Assembly (NCBI GenBank): GCA_009746045.1
Contig: RPFO01000288.1
Location: 295,758-359,757, forward strand
DNA length: 64,000 bases
From: Mesostigma viride
Lineage: Eukaryota; Streptophyta; Mesostigmatophyceae; Mesostigmatales; Mesostigmataceae
Direction: 5' to 3'
A program made the position numbers and the translations under genes. The notes below the pieces were generated by a model that did no database searches, was not told where the DNA came from, and saw nothing but the letters and a program-made list of their open reading frames with translations. Below, piece by piece: positions 47,475 to 58,422 of this stretch. How positions within the stretch are numbered: the stretch's first letter is position 1; each line of letters starts with the position of its first letter.

Positions 47475-48471
47475 TGCCGTTGCTGTTGCCGTTGCCGTTG
47501 CCGCGGGCACCGCCATTCCGTGGGCCACGCCCCCGGCCAGGGGTATGGTACGCGTGGTTGGAGGCAGAGCCAGAATCTGCAGGGGACGGGAGGCCACCCG
47601 TCAGCAGATCTTCAACTTCCATCAGGCGCTGCCGCAGGACCGGAACAGTCTCGACCTCGTCAAGACGGAGGGAGATTAGCGCGGGCCGGTACTCGGCGCG
47701 CAGACCGCTGAGGACGCTGGCAATGAAGGCAGCGACTGGGAACGTAATGCCTGCAGCCTGTAGCTTGGCGTACAGCAGTTCCGAGCGGTTCACATACGGC
47801 TCCACAGTCTCGCGAGCAGTTTGACGAAGTTGGGCCATTTGTTTCCACAAGTCCAGACGCATGGACTTGGTGAGCTTGCCATGCTCATAGACCTGGATGA
47901 GCTTGGTGATGGCCAGACTGCCCAGGCGACGATCCAGGGGGAGCGTCTGCATCAAGGCACGCGCAGGCCCATCGACGACGGCCAACAAGGCAACGTAAAG
48001 GAGCCGATCCAGTTGCACGTTCTGGACAACACCTGCCAGCACTCCAAGGAGGCCAGCATAAAGGGAAACAAGGCCCAAGAAATGGTCCTTAAAAGGGATC
48101 CACAGCGTCCAATCTGAGCCGGTAAAAACCTTGACCCCACGAACATCCTTCAAAAGCTCCTTGCAAGCCACAAAGGAGGCTCGGGCGGGGCCCCCCCCGC
48201 CGTACCGCGGCTCAAACCACCACCGTCAACCGCCGATTCTCACCATCGGGAGCACCGAGGGCGGCGTCCTCGTCACCACCGGGCGGGGCAAAGCCAGGGC
48301 AGCCAGCCCAGCTGCTGCGTCAAAAAATACTTCGCCTGGGAGACCCGAATCGGTTAGAGTTACGGAAGTTGCAGTCAAAGCGGCCAGACCGGCAGAGTCG
48401 TCGGCATCAAAATCGTTACTGCCAGCAGCGCGACTCGCGGAAGCGACCTGGCTACGAGTGCCGGAAGCCAT
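45217..48471 (-). CDS. Copia gag, protease and integrase part (internal stop)
   Basis: Best start is the ATG at 48471 (MASGTRSQVASASRAAG). The frame has one TGA at 48228-48226, then stays open to 45217. Gag core lies about 48150-47600 (WTLWIPFKDHFLGL, VEPYVNRSELLYAKLQA). A Gly/Asn-rich stretch encoded by a 6-bp repeat (47395-47510) precedes the knuckle CSVCAKPGHDAATC. Protease is EWVVDTGATYHMT (DTG near 46896-46888). Integrase has WHLRLGHAGADRIARL ... CPSC, then acidic residues in HCDLLGPM, RSDQDAVF and PEQNGVAERF. After FGCPSHVLVEG the tail leads to the reverse transcriptase in another frame. The TGA might be recoded but is more likely decay. Confidence 0.88.
47395..47510. repeat. (CCGTTG)n-type hexanucleotide array in Copia gag
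   Basis: GCCGTTGCCGTT units on the plus strand encode Asn-Gly repeats on the minus strand, with a few His and Ser variants. The length is a multiple of three, so the frame is kept. Confidence 0.9.
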
Positions 48472-48715
48472 TCCAGCAAAAAACAGCAGAAAACTCCGAA
48501 AAAAAGGTAACGTTGACCAAGAGATTCCGGCCAGGAATCGAACCAAGCACCTTTTGTATTACGCGCCAGACGGGAATCAAACCTCCGCCTACGCTGTCGT
48601 CATGCAAATCTTGCCGAAATACACAAATCTAAAGTCAACCGCGAGCAGAGCCTCGGAAACGACTTTTACCAGCGGTAAGCAGGTCGAAAGGCGTGCGAAC
48701 CGCACTCCGATGCCA

Positions 48716-49147
48716 TGTTAGGAGTGAGAAAACAATGTTTGCCACAAAGTTTTACTTTATTTCACTCAGATAAAAATAAGTCTCAGTCGGCAGCTGGCCG
48801 GCTGCTAGTTCCACCACAGGAGTGTGTGAGGTGTGAGGTACTGAGAGAGCAAACAAGGTGCGTAGCTTCGCCTTTTAAACAATTCCAGGCTCAGCTACTG
48901 GGTAGCAGTTATGATCTACCTACAACGTGGCCACACCAAACCGGTTCTTTTCTGACTGTGTGGCAGTTACAATCATAACGTGATCTCAAGCCAACCATTC
49001 ACAACCAAAGTTCAAGGTCAGTCACAGAATGACTGGGTCACTTATGGAACAGAACTTAAACATGCGGCACATGCCCGTCCATGTAGTCCAGAGTTAGCAC
49101 TAAACTATAAGTACTAGTTTCAGGCAGGTGTGTCGATACTTCTGACA
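48716..49147 (-). repeat. 5' LTR of the Copia element
   Basis: 432 bp, one extra C (near 49080) and about one substitution relative to 42835-43265. Confidence 0.93.
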
Positions 49148-49152
49148 ATAAC

Positions 49153-50094
49153 CCTGTCGGTACGCCGGCGCGGGAATATACTCAACTCAACTCAACGCCT
49201 GGTTGGATTCATATTCATCGGCGCGGGAATATCCTCATAAAGCGTCCTGTGACTGATAGTAACTGAAATCATCTGACAGATTTTGTCGCGATTCTTCCCG
49301 TTTCGGCTAATCGGCTTGGACCGAGTTGGCAAAGCTCGTTTCGTCTTTTTCCAATTTAATTTTTTTATGACTCCAACAAAGTGAACGAAAGCCCGTTTCG
49401 TCCTTCTCCTGCCCCCCTGGCTTGTTGCCCGGACTGGAACGGCTCTTTCTGGCTGCTGCGGCCCGATTGGCCGAGAATACCGAGAATACATGATTGGCCG
49501 AGAATACATGTACTTCGCCGTATACCGGTATTGAGAATGAAAATTACGGAGGTGAACTTTTTAATGGCCACGTCGTGTTGCTGAAAGAAAGGCCCGGTTC
49601 GGGATTTCGAATTTGTGAAGCGAGCCCGCAGCCGGTACGGCGCGCTCGACGGCAAATTATTACTCCTTCCAAAAAGGAAAGTTATATTCTTGGATAAGTC
49701 TCTTTGACCTTGATAGTAATTTTCATTTCACAAGGTGGTAGAATATTGCTTTTAAGACGCTGTCATGACCCAGTCTCAGCAACGGTTCCAGCTATCCAAC
49801 CAGGAGTCAGAACTGAAATGGCGCCGTCCGACCCTTCGGGTCATTTCTCAGCTTGCGCCCGTTTGAAGTGGCATGGGTGATGGGGTCCCTGCGCCCGAGC
49901 TGTGCGACTTGACGGTGGACGCCCGTCAAATTCCTTCCATTGAAAGCCTTTCCATGTGAACACTTGCACGGGGCCTTCCCTGGAACACGTCTTCACGCTG
50001 CCTGTTCCGGACTCCTGCCGCAGTCAAGCGGACGTGAGCCCAGTCGTAAGCAAGGGCGCAAATGCTCTCCTTGACTGGGCAGCGCGAGGGCAGC
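49153..50094. other. 5' flank of the subtilase-like gene
   Basis: No recognised gene. There are short repeats of GATTGGCCGAGAATAC (49467-49505) and CGGCGCGGGAATAT (49167, 49219). It probably contains the promoter of the downstream gene. Confidence 0.4.
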
Positions 50095-53000
50095 ATGTCT
50101 TCGATCGTGCTCTTCCTGCTTCTGGGCCTGAATGTACTTGTTGGGTATAACTACGTGGCGGGCGCGGCAGCAACTGCAGGCGAATCCCCAACTTTCACTG
50201 ATTATCTCAAGACCATGAGTGACCAGCCTAAACCGAACAGCACTGAGGTACAGGCTCTCTTCAAGGATTACCTCAAGGCAACGGGTGATCAGCCTAACCC
50301 GCAGGGCAACGAGGTGCAGGCCTACCTCAAGGCCATGATGCATCAGCCTAAGCCTAACGGCACTAAATTGCAGGCTCTTTTCAACGACTACCTTAAAGCA
50401 ATGAGTGATAAGCGTAAACCGAACAGCACTGAGGTGCAGGCCCTTTTCAAGGATTACCTTAAGGCGATGATGGGTCACCCTAAACCAACCGACGCTGAAG
50501 TGCAGGCTCTTGTCCAGGAATATCTCAAGGCAGTGGGTGATCAGCCGAATTGGAACGACACCGAAGTGTGGGCTCTTTTCAAGGATTACCTCCAGGCTAT
50601 CGGCTACCAGCCCAATCCTAGCGTTCCTCAAGTGGACCCTCTTCTCACCGAGCTGCACGGCATGCTTGCAGGCTTATCTGTTGTAGGCCCCAAGTCCTCG
50701 AAGAATGCTAAGGCAGGGGATACTACTCCTGCCTATGTGGGCTTGTTGCTCCAAGCGGGCGGGCGGACGGTGCCGGGGCCTGGGCCCTCGTACATTCCTG
50801 ATGCCGAGAAGCATGTTGTTGACGAGTCGGGCGAGCCAGCTGACCCGGAGACGGGCAAGCCCAAGTCCACAGATCCCAGCATGAGGGGGGGAAGGGTCAA
50901 GGCGGGGGATTCGTCGGAGGAGAGCCACATGCAGCTGCGTGTGACCGGCGTGCTGGATCCAGATGCCAATGCCGAGGCGACCGCGCAGCAGCTGACCGAG
51001 TCTTGCGGGGTTGTCGATGTCACCGTTCGTGGTGGTGGCGTGTACGCGTGGGTCCCTGCCGGCATGGTGCCGTGCCTGGAGACCGTCGAGGGCATCCTTT
51101 CGTGGACCCCCTCCCTCCACAAGTCGAACAGCGTGGGGCGCGGCGCTGTCATCTCCCAGGGCGATTCCGCCATGCGCGCGGATGTTGCGCGGGCGCTGTA
51201 TGGTGTCACCGGGCGCGGGATCACAGTGGGGATCATGGCCGACTCGTTCGACTGCACGGGGACGAACCAGACGGGGGCAGGCCAGGAGGCCGGCGAGTTG
51301 CCGATGGACGTAAGGATTCTCAAGGAGTTTCAATATTCTTATGGCACCGACGAGGGCCGCGCGATGGCGGAAATCATCCACGATGTCGCCCCGGATGCAA
51401 GGATCATCTTCCACACATCTGCCTTCAGTGTGGCGGACGCGGCGGACGGCATTAGAATCCTCGCGAACGCCGGGTGCGACCTCATCGTGTCGGCGTTCCA
51501 GTACAGCAACGAGCCCTTCTACCTCGACGGGTGGGTCGCGGTGGCAGTGAATGACGTGACCGACCGGGGTGTTGTCTACGTGGCGGCGGCGGGCAACATG
51601 GCGCGCAACTCGTACGAGTCGGTGGAGCACTATCAAGCGGACATGATGTCGCATCGAGTGGATGCGGGCGGGCCGATCTCCGACTGCATCGTCATGCAGT
51701 GGACCTGGCCATGGGCGGAGCAGGGGTTTGTGCGCTGGGGGTTTGACATGGAGTACTCCATCCGTGTTTCTACGGACCGCGGGGCATTTTATAGCTCTGT
51801 CAACAACACCTGGTCACCAAGAAGTGATCGAGACCCGCTTCGTATGGTCTGTTTTGATTCGTACGACGGCCTTCTGGACATCACCGTCGAAAGAGAGTTC
51901 GGTGGCTACCCCTATGGCCTCAAGTACGTGTTTTTCTTCAGCACCAAGCCGCTGGTCGGCGACCATCTGGGCGGGAGCACCATCTGGGGGCACCGCGCCG
52001 CAGAGAGGGCCATCTCGGTGGGCGCTGCACATTACAAGAACACGCCTGTGTTTGATCCCAGCCTCCCCTCCGCGGTGCTGCAGCCCTTCAGCTCGAGGGG
52101 CGGCACCCAGATCTTTTGGAGGTTATGGCGGTACTCTGAGCCACCCGAGATCCGCCAGACACCTACGGTGGTGGGGCCGGACGGTGGCAATGGAACCACA
52201 TATTTTGGGGGGTCTGGGACCTTTGGAGGGACGTCTGCGGCGGCCCCCCACGTGGCTGGGCTCGTCTGTCTGCTTCTTTCTGGCGTCCGCTCGCTGGGCC
52301 AGCAGCTGTCCCCGGGTAATGTGCGCGACCTGCTCAAGTCATCGGCGCAGAGCATGGGTGACCCCGAGTACGACGTGGATTCTGGCGCCGGATTCGTGGA
52401 CGCGGTCGACTTGTTTGAGCCGTACCATGTGTCGCTGTTCCAGCCGAGTGGTGTCCTGCTGGTTGTCAAACAAGGCCTGAACAGCAGCACCACGGCGGGC
52501 GTGCTGGATGACTGGGTGGAGGGCAGTGACCCCTGCGCTGCTGGGTGGACCGGCGTCACCTGCACCGACGGGACGGTGACCGGGCTGAGCCTGTCTGGCC
52601 TGGGGCTCGCAGGGACCCTGTCCCCGTTGCTAGGCACATTGCGTGGGCTGCTTGTGCTGGAGCTTGATGGCAATTCCTTCAGCGGCACCCTTCCTGAGGA
52701 GCTGGCTAATCTCGTGGACGCGCAGTTGATGTGAGTCTGGACCATTGAGAGGCACGCTTAGCTTGTTTTTCTTGCCTTGTTTGATACAACTAGTTACTAG
52801 GTACACCTGCGAGGATGTCCTCCCCCCCGCGTACGGGGCGGAGTAGGCCGATTGGGCTCCCGCGTTTGCCCAAGTGCTACGCGGGGTTCACCCGTACCTG
52901 CCGTCACATTTTTCGCCTTTGTGATTTGTCGTTTGCTCCGGTTTTACTCAACTATCTGCGGGCGGAGCTCTGGTTGCTCTCTTTTTCTCCCCTCATCAAG

Positions 53001-53830
53001 CCCCTCTCTCGATTGATCATGAAAAAGACTCTTCTGTGTGATGTGACCATGGGGCAAATATGTCTGTCTGTCAGTACATACGTGCTTCGGTTTTGCTTTC
53101 TTCCTAGCTTTTCCAGGAGATAGGGGGCGATGCAGAGCGTGCTTGCCATGCCATCTGCCCTTGTGTGATGATGCCAGCACGCCAGCGTCCGCATGGCATC
53201 CCCTACTACGCCTGTGAGGGGGGTGCTAGTCCTTTGGATGGCTTGAAAAGGTGAAATCCTTCAGAAACAGGGGACGCTGGGCCTATGCAAAGATTTGGTG
53301 GCAGTGACGATGCTGACTTGGTGGCATGGACAACAGTGGCTTGTTGGAAGTGAAAATGGCCATTGTCAGTGTGGCACTGAGGATAAAGAGGTGGTGTGTA
53401 ACCAAGGTAGGAGGAGGATATTCTGGAGTGTGGCTGAAACAACTGGACGTGAGTTTGTCCACAGTACGAGTTCAGAATGTGATTGTTGTTGCTACTGGAA
53501 GATAACGGCAGGCTAAATCACATAAACCATTCGTACTACGGACATGCTTGCGAGCGTCTGATTGCTCAGGTAGCCTGCTTCGGTGGATACTTAATGCAGT
53601 ATCTTGTTTGCTGCGTTGTAAACGGCCTGCCTTTTCCCCCCCAACGACACGGCCACCTATAACTGGTTGGCGCGACCACCCTGCAGTGACCTGAGGGGCA
53701 ACCAGCTCTCAGGAGTCATTCCCCTGGCCTTCAATCGCCTGCACCAGCTCGTCTCCCTGGATCTGCGCAATAACACCGCGATGATCGGCTGCATCCCTCC
53801 CGGCATATACACCGCCACCGAGGTACCTGG
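50095..53830 (+). CDS. Secreted subtilase-like protein with LRRs, 5' part, split by a retrotransposon
   Basis: Exon 1 50095-52730 (donor GTGAGT), exon 2 from 53687 (acceptor CTGCAG), interrupted at 53830. The ATG at 50095 puts a signal peptide (SSIVLFLLLGLNVLVGY) at the very start; an ATG 33 nt upstream is possible. Then: seven tandem repeats of about 22 residues (50200-50650), a linker, a peptidase S8-type domain (about residues 360-785) with Asp in GIMADSFD, Asn in YVAAAGNMARN and Ser in FGGTSAAAPHVAGLV, a plant-type LRR cap (VLDDWVEGSDPCAAGWTG), and LRRs (LVLELDGNSFSGTLPEEL, LIDLRGNQLSGVIPLAF). Where subtilases have HGTxVA the sequence is DEGRAMAEIIHDVAP, with Glu at the His position; a Ser-Glu-Asp mechanism like sedolisins, or an inactive enzyme, is possible. 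The remainder resumes at 63471. Confidence 0.82.
50200..50650 (+). repeat. Seven 66-bp coding repeats in the subtilase-like gene
   Basis: Each encodes a variant of FKDYLKAMSDQPKPNSTEVQAL. Conserved positions are Tyr-Leu-Lys, Pro-Lys-Pro/Asn-Pro and a Glu-Val-Gln-Ala end. The length is a multiple of three throughout, so selection or in-frame expansion is likely. The role is unknown. Confidence 0.85.
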
Positions 53831-54446
53831 AGTTAACGTAAAGGATTTACGTTAGATGGATAGAGATTGTTACGCTCTTTCCAACGGCACCTTGAACGCC
53901 TCATTTGGTTAAGGAACGTAAAAGTTATGACGTTTCCTAGGCTGTGCCGACAGTACCCGGCGCGCCACTGTGGGCGCGTACGGACACAGGATGTACAAGT
54001 GTCACTTTGATAGTCCGCAGGACGTTGACAGGACTTGTACAGGACTTGATGGTCAATTGATAGGTAGGCGCACTGTAGCGCGCCAGGACCTATGAGACAA
54101 TTGATGCTGACTAGTGTACGGATAGGTCCACAGGACTAGCCGTATGGACAATTGATAGATCTGCGCGCCAAAGGCGTGCCAGAGTCTGTGTAATCAATTG
54201 ATTGACAGTTCAGCTGTGACAGTGCAGCTGAATACTTGGACGCGTCCCTAGCAAGCTATATGAGTGACTTGTTAGCTCTAGGACGCTAGCTCTTGCGTGC
54301 ACGCTCTCTTGGCATAACGACCCTGTCGTCTGTGCTACGTGCAGTCTCGGACCTGACGTGACTTACGTCTGTGTTTGCTCATTATAATAAAGGCAACTTT
54401 CCTGCAAGAGCCATGGATTCCCTCGGTGGTAAACTCTCATTCAACT
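53831..54446 (+). repeat. 5' LTR of the inserted Copia-like element
   Basis: 616 bp, AGTTAACG...TTCAACT. ATTATAATAAAGG near 54381-54393 could serve as TATA-like or polyadenylation sequence. No TGG primer site is visible directly after it (CGTATTACAATC). Confidence 0.92.
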
Positions 54447-54473
54447 CGTATTACAATCTTCGTACCAAGAAAA

Positions 54474-55259
54474 ATGCCGGACTCGATGGAGTTCCGCATT
54501 CCGAGGGATTCTGAAATTTTGGGCAGTCCAGCGGACATCGCCGAATCTCCGGCTGGTCCTTCGACGACTCCTGTTCGTGAAGATCGTCCGGTTCTTAATC
54601 CGGCGTGGCAGCGTGTTGTTGACCAGGCGGTAGCGTCCAGTGCGGAGCTACGCGCTCAGCAGCAGGCACTGCTGCAAAACCTACGACTGCCGCCCCCGCC
54701 TCCGCAACCTTCGATTGTTTCGGGGTTTCGCGATTACCTTGATTCCATTCGAGCTTTGCTCGCGGACTTCGAGGTCCATACCCGGGCGGGGTTGCAAGCG
54801 CCCAGCGCGGTTGCCGAGGTCTCTGAGGAGATCGACAACGCGGTTTCATCGCTTACAGGTTACCAGCGCAATCTCGCTAACTGGCTGTCGGTTCGTTCGG
54901 GCGTCATTCCGACGATTACGACCAACCTGTTTCAAGACCTTGCGATTCTGCAGTTGCTGTCGCGAGGCTTCCGGACGCGTGAGCGGCAATTGCTGCTCAA
55001 TCTTGTCGCGTTCTTGTCTGCATTGCGAGAGTGGGCGCCGGACGGGTGGGATTTTCTAACGATTCTTACCAACCCGCTCCGCATCGTCACCCGCCGCCGT
55101 CGTCGCCGCATTGATCCGGTGACGGGACGTCGGTTGGACCCCATCGTCATCGAAACTCCGGTGACGATTGAGGTTGGGCAAGGCCAGGAGGCGCCTGCGC
55201 CTGTCGCCAATGATCCAATTTACGACTACGACTACTGCGATTTTCGTGGTCTCGACTGA
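54474..55259 (+). CDS. Extra ORF upstream of gag, unknown function
   Basis: Counting from the ATG at 54474 (MPDSMEFRIPRDSEILG), 261 residues. A Pro-rich stretch (LRLPPPPPQPS), a helix-rich middle (about residues 85-190), a basic run (TRRRRRRIDPVTGRR near 55090-55130) and an acidic/Tyr end (DPIYDYDYCDFRGLD). It lies between the 5' LTR and gag and has no counterpart in the related element at 417-7209. It could bind nucleic acid through the Arg run. The frame is intact. I do not recognise a family. Confidence 0.6.
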   Translation: MPDSMEFRIPRDSEILGSPADIAESPAGPSTTPVREDRPVLNPAWQRVVDQAVASSAELRAQQQALLQNLRLPPPPPQPSIVSGFRDYLDSIRALLADFEVHTRAGLQAPSAVAEVSEEIDNAVSSLTGYQRNLANWLSVRSGVIPTITTNLFQDLAILQLLSRGFRTRERQLLLNLVAFLSALREWAPDGWDFLTILTNPLRIVTRRRRRRIDPVTGRRLDPIVIETPVTIEVGQGQEAPAPVANDPIYDYDYCDFRGLD

Positions 55260-55381
55260 ATTCGGCATAATGGCGCGGTCGGCACCGGGGCAGGCGGCTT
55301 TTTGACAGATTGTACATATCTACCTGTCTTTTGTTTTCCAGCTGCTTAGCTCAGGGCCATACACAGCTAGTGTAGTTTACC

Positions 55382-55885
55382 ATGGCTGAGGGACGCCGTA
55401 GCAAGGGCCTAGCCAGTGGGAATAATAATGGGGGTGCTGGTAGCGGGACCGCTCACGTAGACGACGTGGGGGTCACCGGAGAAATCACTAATATCCCTTT
55501 GAATAATAATACTACACATGCTGTTTCTGGATATGATCTCACCACCCAGGGTCTGCTAATTGTGAATCAATTGCAACCTGTCACGTCAGACTCAAAGCCC
55601 AAGCAGGCTGAGGAGTTTGTGGAGGGGCTAGAGGGGTTTCCAAGTTTGTACGGCGGTACAAACTATTACCAGATCTGGATAGGTAGCCAGACTTTTGGCA
55701 AGTGTACAGATCAGATAAAGGACCTCACTAGAGAGTGCAAGAAGGCCAACAAGGCCTGGTCAAGCTACGTGGCAGAATTAAAGGAGCTGCTAGAGGATCA
55801 GAGGAAGAAAGTGGGGATCCATTGGCAGGATAATGTTAATCAGCCGGCCGTCCTAAATTTAGGACTTGGTCCTAAAAAGTCCTAA
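55382..55885 (+). CDS. Gag, N-terminal part, cut by an insert
   Basis: ATG in ACCATGG; reads MAEGRRSKGLASGNNNG, then PKQAEEFVEGLEGF and a Lys-rich helical stretch (KDLTRECKKANKAWSSYVAE). The coherent Gag sequence stops at about NQPA (55849); the last codons before the TAA at 55883 belong to the inserted sequence. Gag resumes near 57600. Confidence 0.6.
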   Translation: MAEGRRSKGLASGNNNGGAGSGTAHVDDVGVTGEITNIPLNNNTTHAVSGYDLTTQGLLIVNQLQPVTSDSKPKQAEEFVEGLEGFPSLYGGTNYYQIWIGSQTFGKCTDQIKDLTRECKKANKAWSSYVAELKELLEDQRKKVGIHWQDNVNQPAVLNLGLGPKKS

Positions 55886-57590
55886 GGTCACTATAACCGA
55901 GGTACCGGGCAGGGGGGGTCACTATATGGTCCATACCCCTAGTGGACCGTGACCTCCAAGATGTACTCTACCCGTGATACCGGTACATCGTACCCGGATT
56001 CCGTACCGGGTACCGGGTAGATGCGCGGGAATGTACGTACCTCGACCAAAAATACAGAGATTTTGGGCCAAAAAAGTGGGTGCGGGAATGATGTGCGGCG
56101 GATATGGCGACCTGACAAATATGGGCGGCATTTTCACGTGAGCTTATCGTTTTGGGCGCCCAGTAGCAAGAACGAAAGCTTGGTACTTATGATTAAAGGG
56201 TCTGAATTTGGTTACGAAATTATTTGCGTTTGCATGTGTAGCACGGCTGCTCAACATGAGTAGGTCACAGATCGCCTGCGCCCGGACGGTCGATTTTGAG
56301 CACAAACATGTCAGTGCGTGAGGAAACGTTGCCCGCACCAGGCCAGGCAGTTTTTGCGCTTGATTTTAATCGTAGTATAGAGTTTGGAAACGGTATATCT
56401 GACAAGGGAGCGCCCGGGCCTGGGTGTTCTTGCCCGAAGTTTACTGTCGACCATTTTACAGAACGTCAAGGCTGGGTAGCGAGCGCACGTGACAGGACTT
56501 GTCTTTCGATATCTCTTGGGCCTAGAACAATGCTCCGGCGTGTCCTACGTTACTTTCGAACCATTTTGTAAGTTTGGCTGCGTTCTTGTGCCGGTAAGCT
56601 GGCTGGCTGCGGATATCCGCGATTCTTAATGCATCCACCTGGACGTGGCGACGTAACAAGCACGTGTGTGCCGGGTTCTCTCTGTGGTTAGGTGTAAGGG
56701 GTAGCGTAGTCGTAGCAGTAAGTGCCAGCCGGCTATGCCTGAAAGACAGGACAGTTTCTGTGCATGCACGTGGCTTACGTAGTTGGTTTACGGCATGTAC
56801 CTTCTATCGTCGCAATCTTCCTTGTTCGCTGCTGCTAAGTTACGCATGCTTCCCAGCTATGTTACGGTTGCGTTCATTATCAGCCATGGGCCCATTGCTT
56901 GCAGTTGTTCTAGCTGTTCTTGTGCTGCTTATATGTGATGCTTTTACAGCTCTCCCCCCCCCCTAGAATGCATGCAAAGTGTGGCATGTTGGATAGTGCC
57001 CTTTAACAACTTCATCTGGCTGCTACCTGTGTAAGTTGCCATACAAATGTGGTGTCCTCTCCTTCCTGGGTGGTGGCCAGCATGCCCGTGACATTAAACA
57101 AGCTATGGTATATGCTTAGAGAGAGTTTGCCGTAAGGGGTGGATCATGTTCAAGCCAGGCAACCTCAGCAACCATACAACCTTATATTGCATGATCTGCC
57201 CCATCTGTGACACCGTTAGGCACGCGTATATATGCGTGCAGCCACAGCACGGTACGGCCTTGTTATACGCTGCCCCACCTCCCCAAGGCCGCGTAGGGTC
57301 CCGTGGGGCCCTGAGGATTGGATAGAAGCTAATGGGACTGTGTGGGTGGCGTGGTGATGGGTGATATACATGGTGGTCCTAAAAAGTCCTAGTTTCAATT
57401 TTGGGCCATTTTTTTCGTTCGAGGTCTGCCATGGGGCAGGGCCAGTTTTGGTACTAAACGTCGTTATTTGAACCTAGGTCTTTGATAGAAATTTAAAAAC
57501 TATATTATTTCTCAGTGGCACAAATGCCAGGGTCAAATATTACTGTTTACATGCTTAAATACGCATTCCCCAGCGTCCTAAATTTAGGAC
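55850..57590. mobile_element. 1.74-kb insert within gag, bounded by a 16-bp palindrome
   Basis: Both ends carry GTCCTAAATTTAGGAC (55850-55865 and 57575-57590). A second motif GGTCCTAAAAAGTCCTA occurs at 55869 and at 57374. Between them are repeated GTACCGGGTA-like blocks (55897-56020) and no recognised protein. It separates the two halves of gag. It could be a non-autonomous DNA transposon or a retained intron: an AAAAA/GTCCTAAG donor at 55879 joined to the TTTTTGCAG acceptor at 57599 would keep the Gag frame. Confidence 0.5.
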
Positions 57591-57599
57591 TTTTTGCAG

Positions 57600-58422
57600 G
57601 CTTTTGGACAATAAATACCAGGGGTGGGAGGTGAAGGGAGACCTGATCCAGAACTTCCTTAACTATTGTAAGATGGTTGAGGAGGGCAGGGCTCACGGCT
57701 TCAATGTCGCTGACAGCATAGCCCTGACAAACTGGCTCAAGGTTTCTGGGCTGGACAAGGCAACACGTGGCTCTTTAAAGGTCATGTGTGCCCCACACTC
57801 TACCCTGAAGGCCTACAAGGTCATCATTAAACAAGCTCTCGAGGCAGAGGAGCTGTTTGAGGGTGGAGTGCCAGCAGTGAAGGCTACCCAGGCAGGCGGG
57901 CGTACCCAGGGTGGCTCCAAGACGTCTGAGGCTGACCGAAGCCAAGGAGGGCGCAGGGGCAACCATAACAAGCGCAAGGGAGATCATTCACCTGATTCTG
58001 ACAGGAGGTCACACTCCAAGTCGGTGTTCAGGCGGGTGGGTGGTCAGCCCAAGCAGGGCAACGCGTCTGACAATGGGGGCAGTGGCCAGGGCAAGTCCAA
58101 GATACAATGCTACCTGTGCAAGGGGTGGGGGCACATCAAGAAGGAGTGTCCCAGCTTCAAGAAGTCCCAGGGCCAGGGCAGCAACAAGAATAACAACAAC
58201 AACAAAAGAACAACAACAAGTCCCAGGCAGGCCAGCCTTCAAAGGGCAGTCAGCAAGAAGACAACAAGGAGCAGTGACTGTCTGAGGCAACCCCTACACA
58301 CCTTAATTCACCCAAGGGGGAGGCCAGGTGCTCCAATGCAGATTTTATATCTGGGCAACAAGAGGGTGATCTCCAGGTTCAGTGTGGCCCCAGGTCACCT
58401 GGAGAGGTACAGGTTCCTATGA
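57600..58422 (+). CDS. Gag, C-terminal part with zinc knuckle
   Basis: Open from about 57600 with no ATG at its start (LLDNKYQGWEVKGDLIQNFL), consistent with being the continuation of the 55382 frame. A helical Gag core is followed by a Gly/Ser/Lys-rich basic stretch and one CCHC knuckle CYLCKGWGHIKKEC (58110-58151). The stop TGA (58420-58422) overlaps the ATG of the next ORF as ATGA. Confidence 0.75.

Larger units (their letters stand above)
42835..49147 (-). mobile_element. Classical Copia LTR retrotransposon, near-intact
   Basis: LTRs 42835-43265 and 48716-49147 (TGTTAGG...CTGACA), target duplication ATAAC (42830-42834 and 49148-49152). On the minus strand a primer site TGGCATCGGAGTGCGG (48715-48700) directly follows the 5' LTR, and a polypurine tract AGTAAGGGGG (43275-43266) directly precedes the 3' LTR. 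One long gag-pol in the order Gag, protease, integrase, reverse transcriptase, RNase H is typical Copia. The LTRs differ by about one base and one gap by eye, yet coding has one stop and two frameshifts. Confidence 0.93.

Noticed and set aside
48500-48600. Possible tRNA genes (B-box-like GGTTCGATTCC and GGTTTGATTCC on the minus strand)
   Set aside because: I could not fold a full cloverleaf with matching acceptor stem; they lie in the Copia leader between LTR and gag.
49993-50658. 221-codon minus-strand frame opposite the subtilase-like gene start
   Set aside because: Antisense shadow of the 66-bp coding repeats; the plus strand has a signal peptide and a long recognisable domain.
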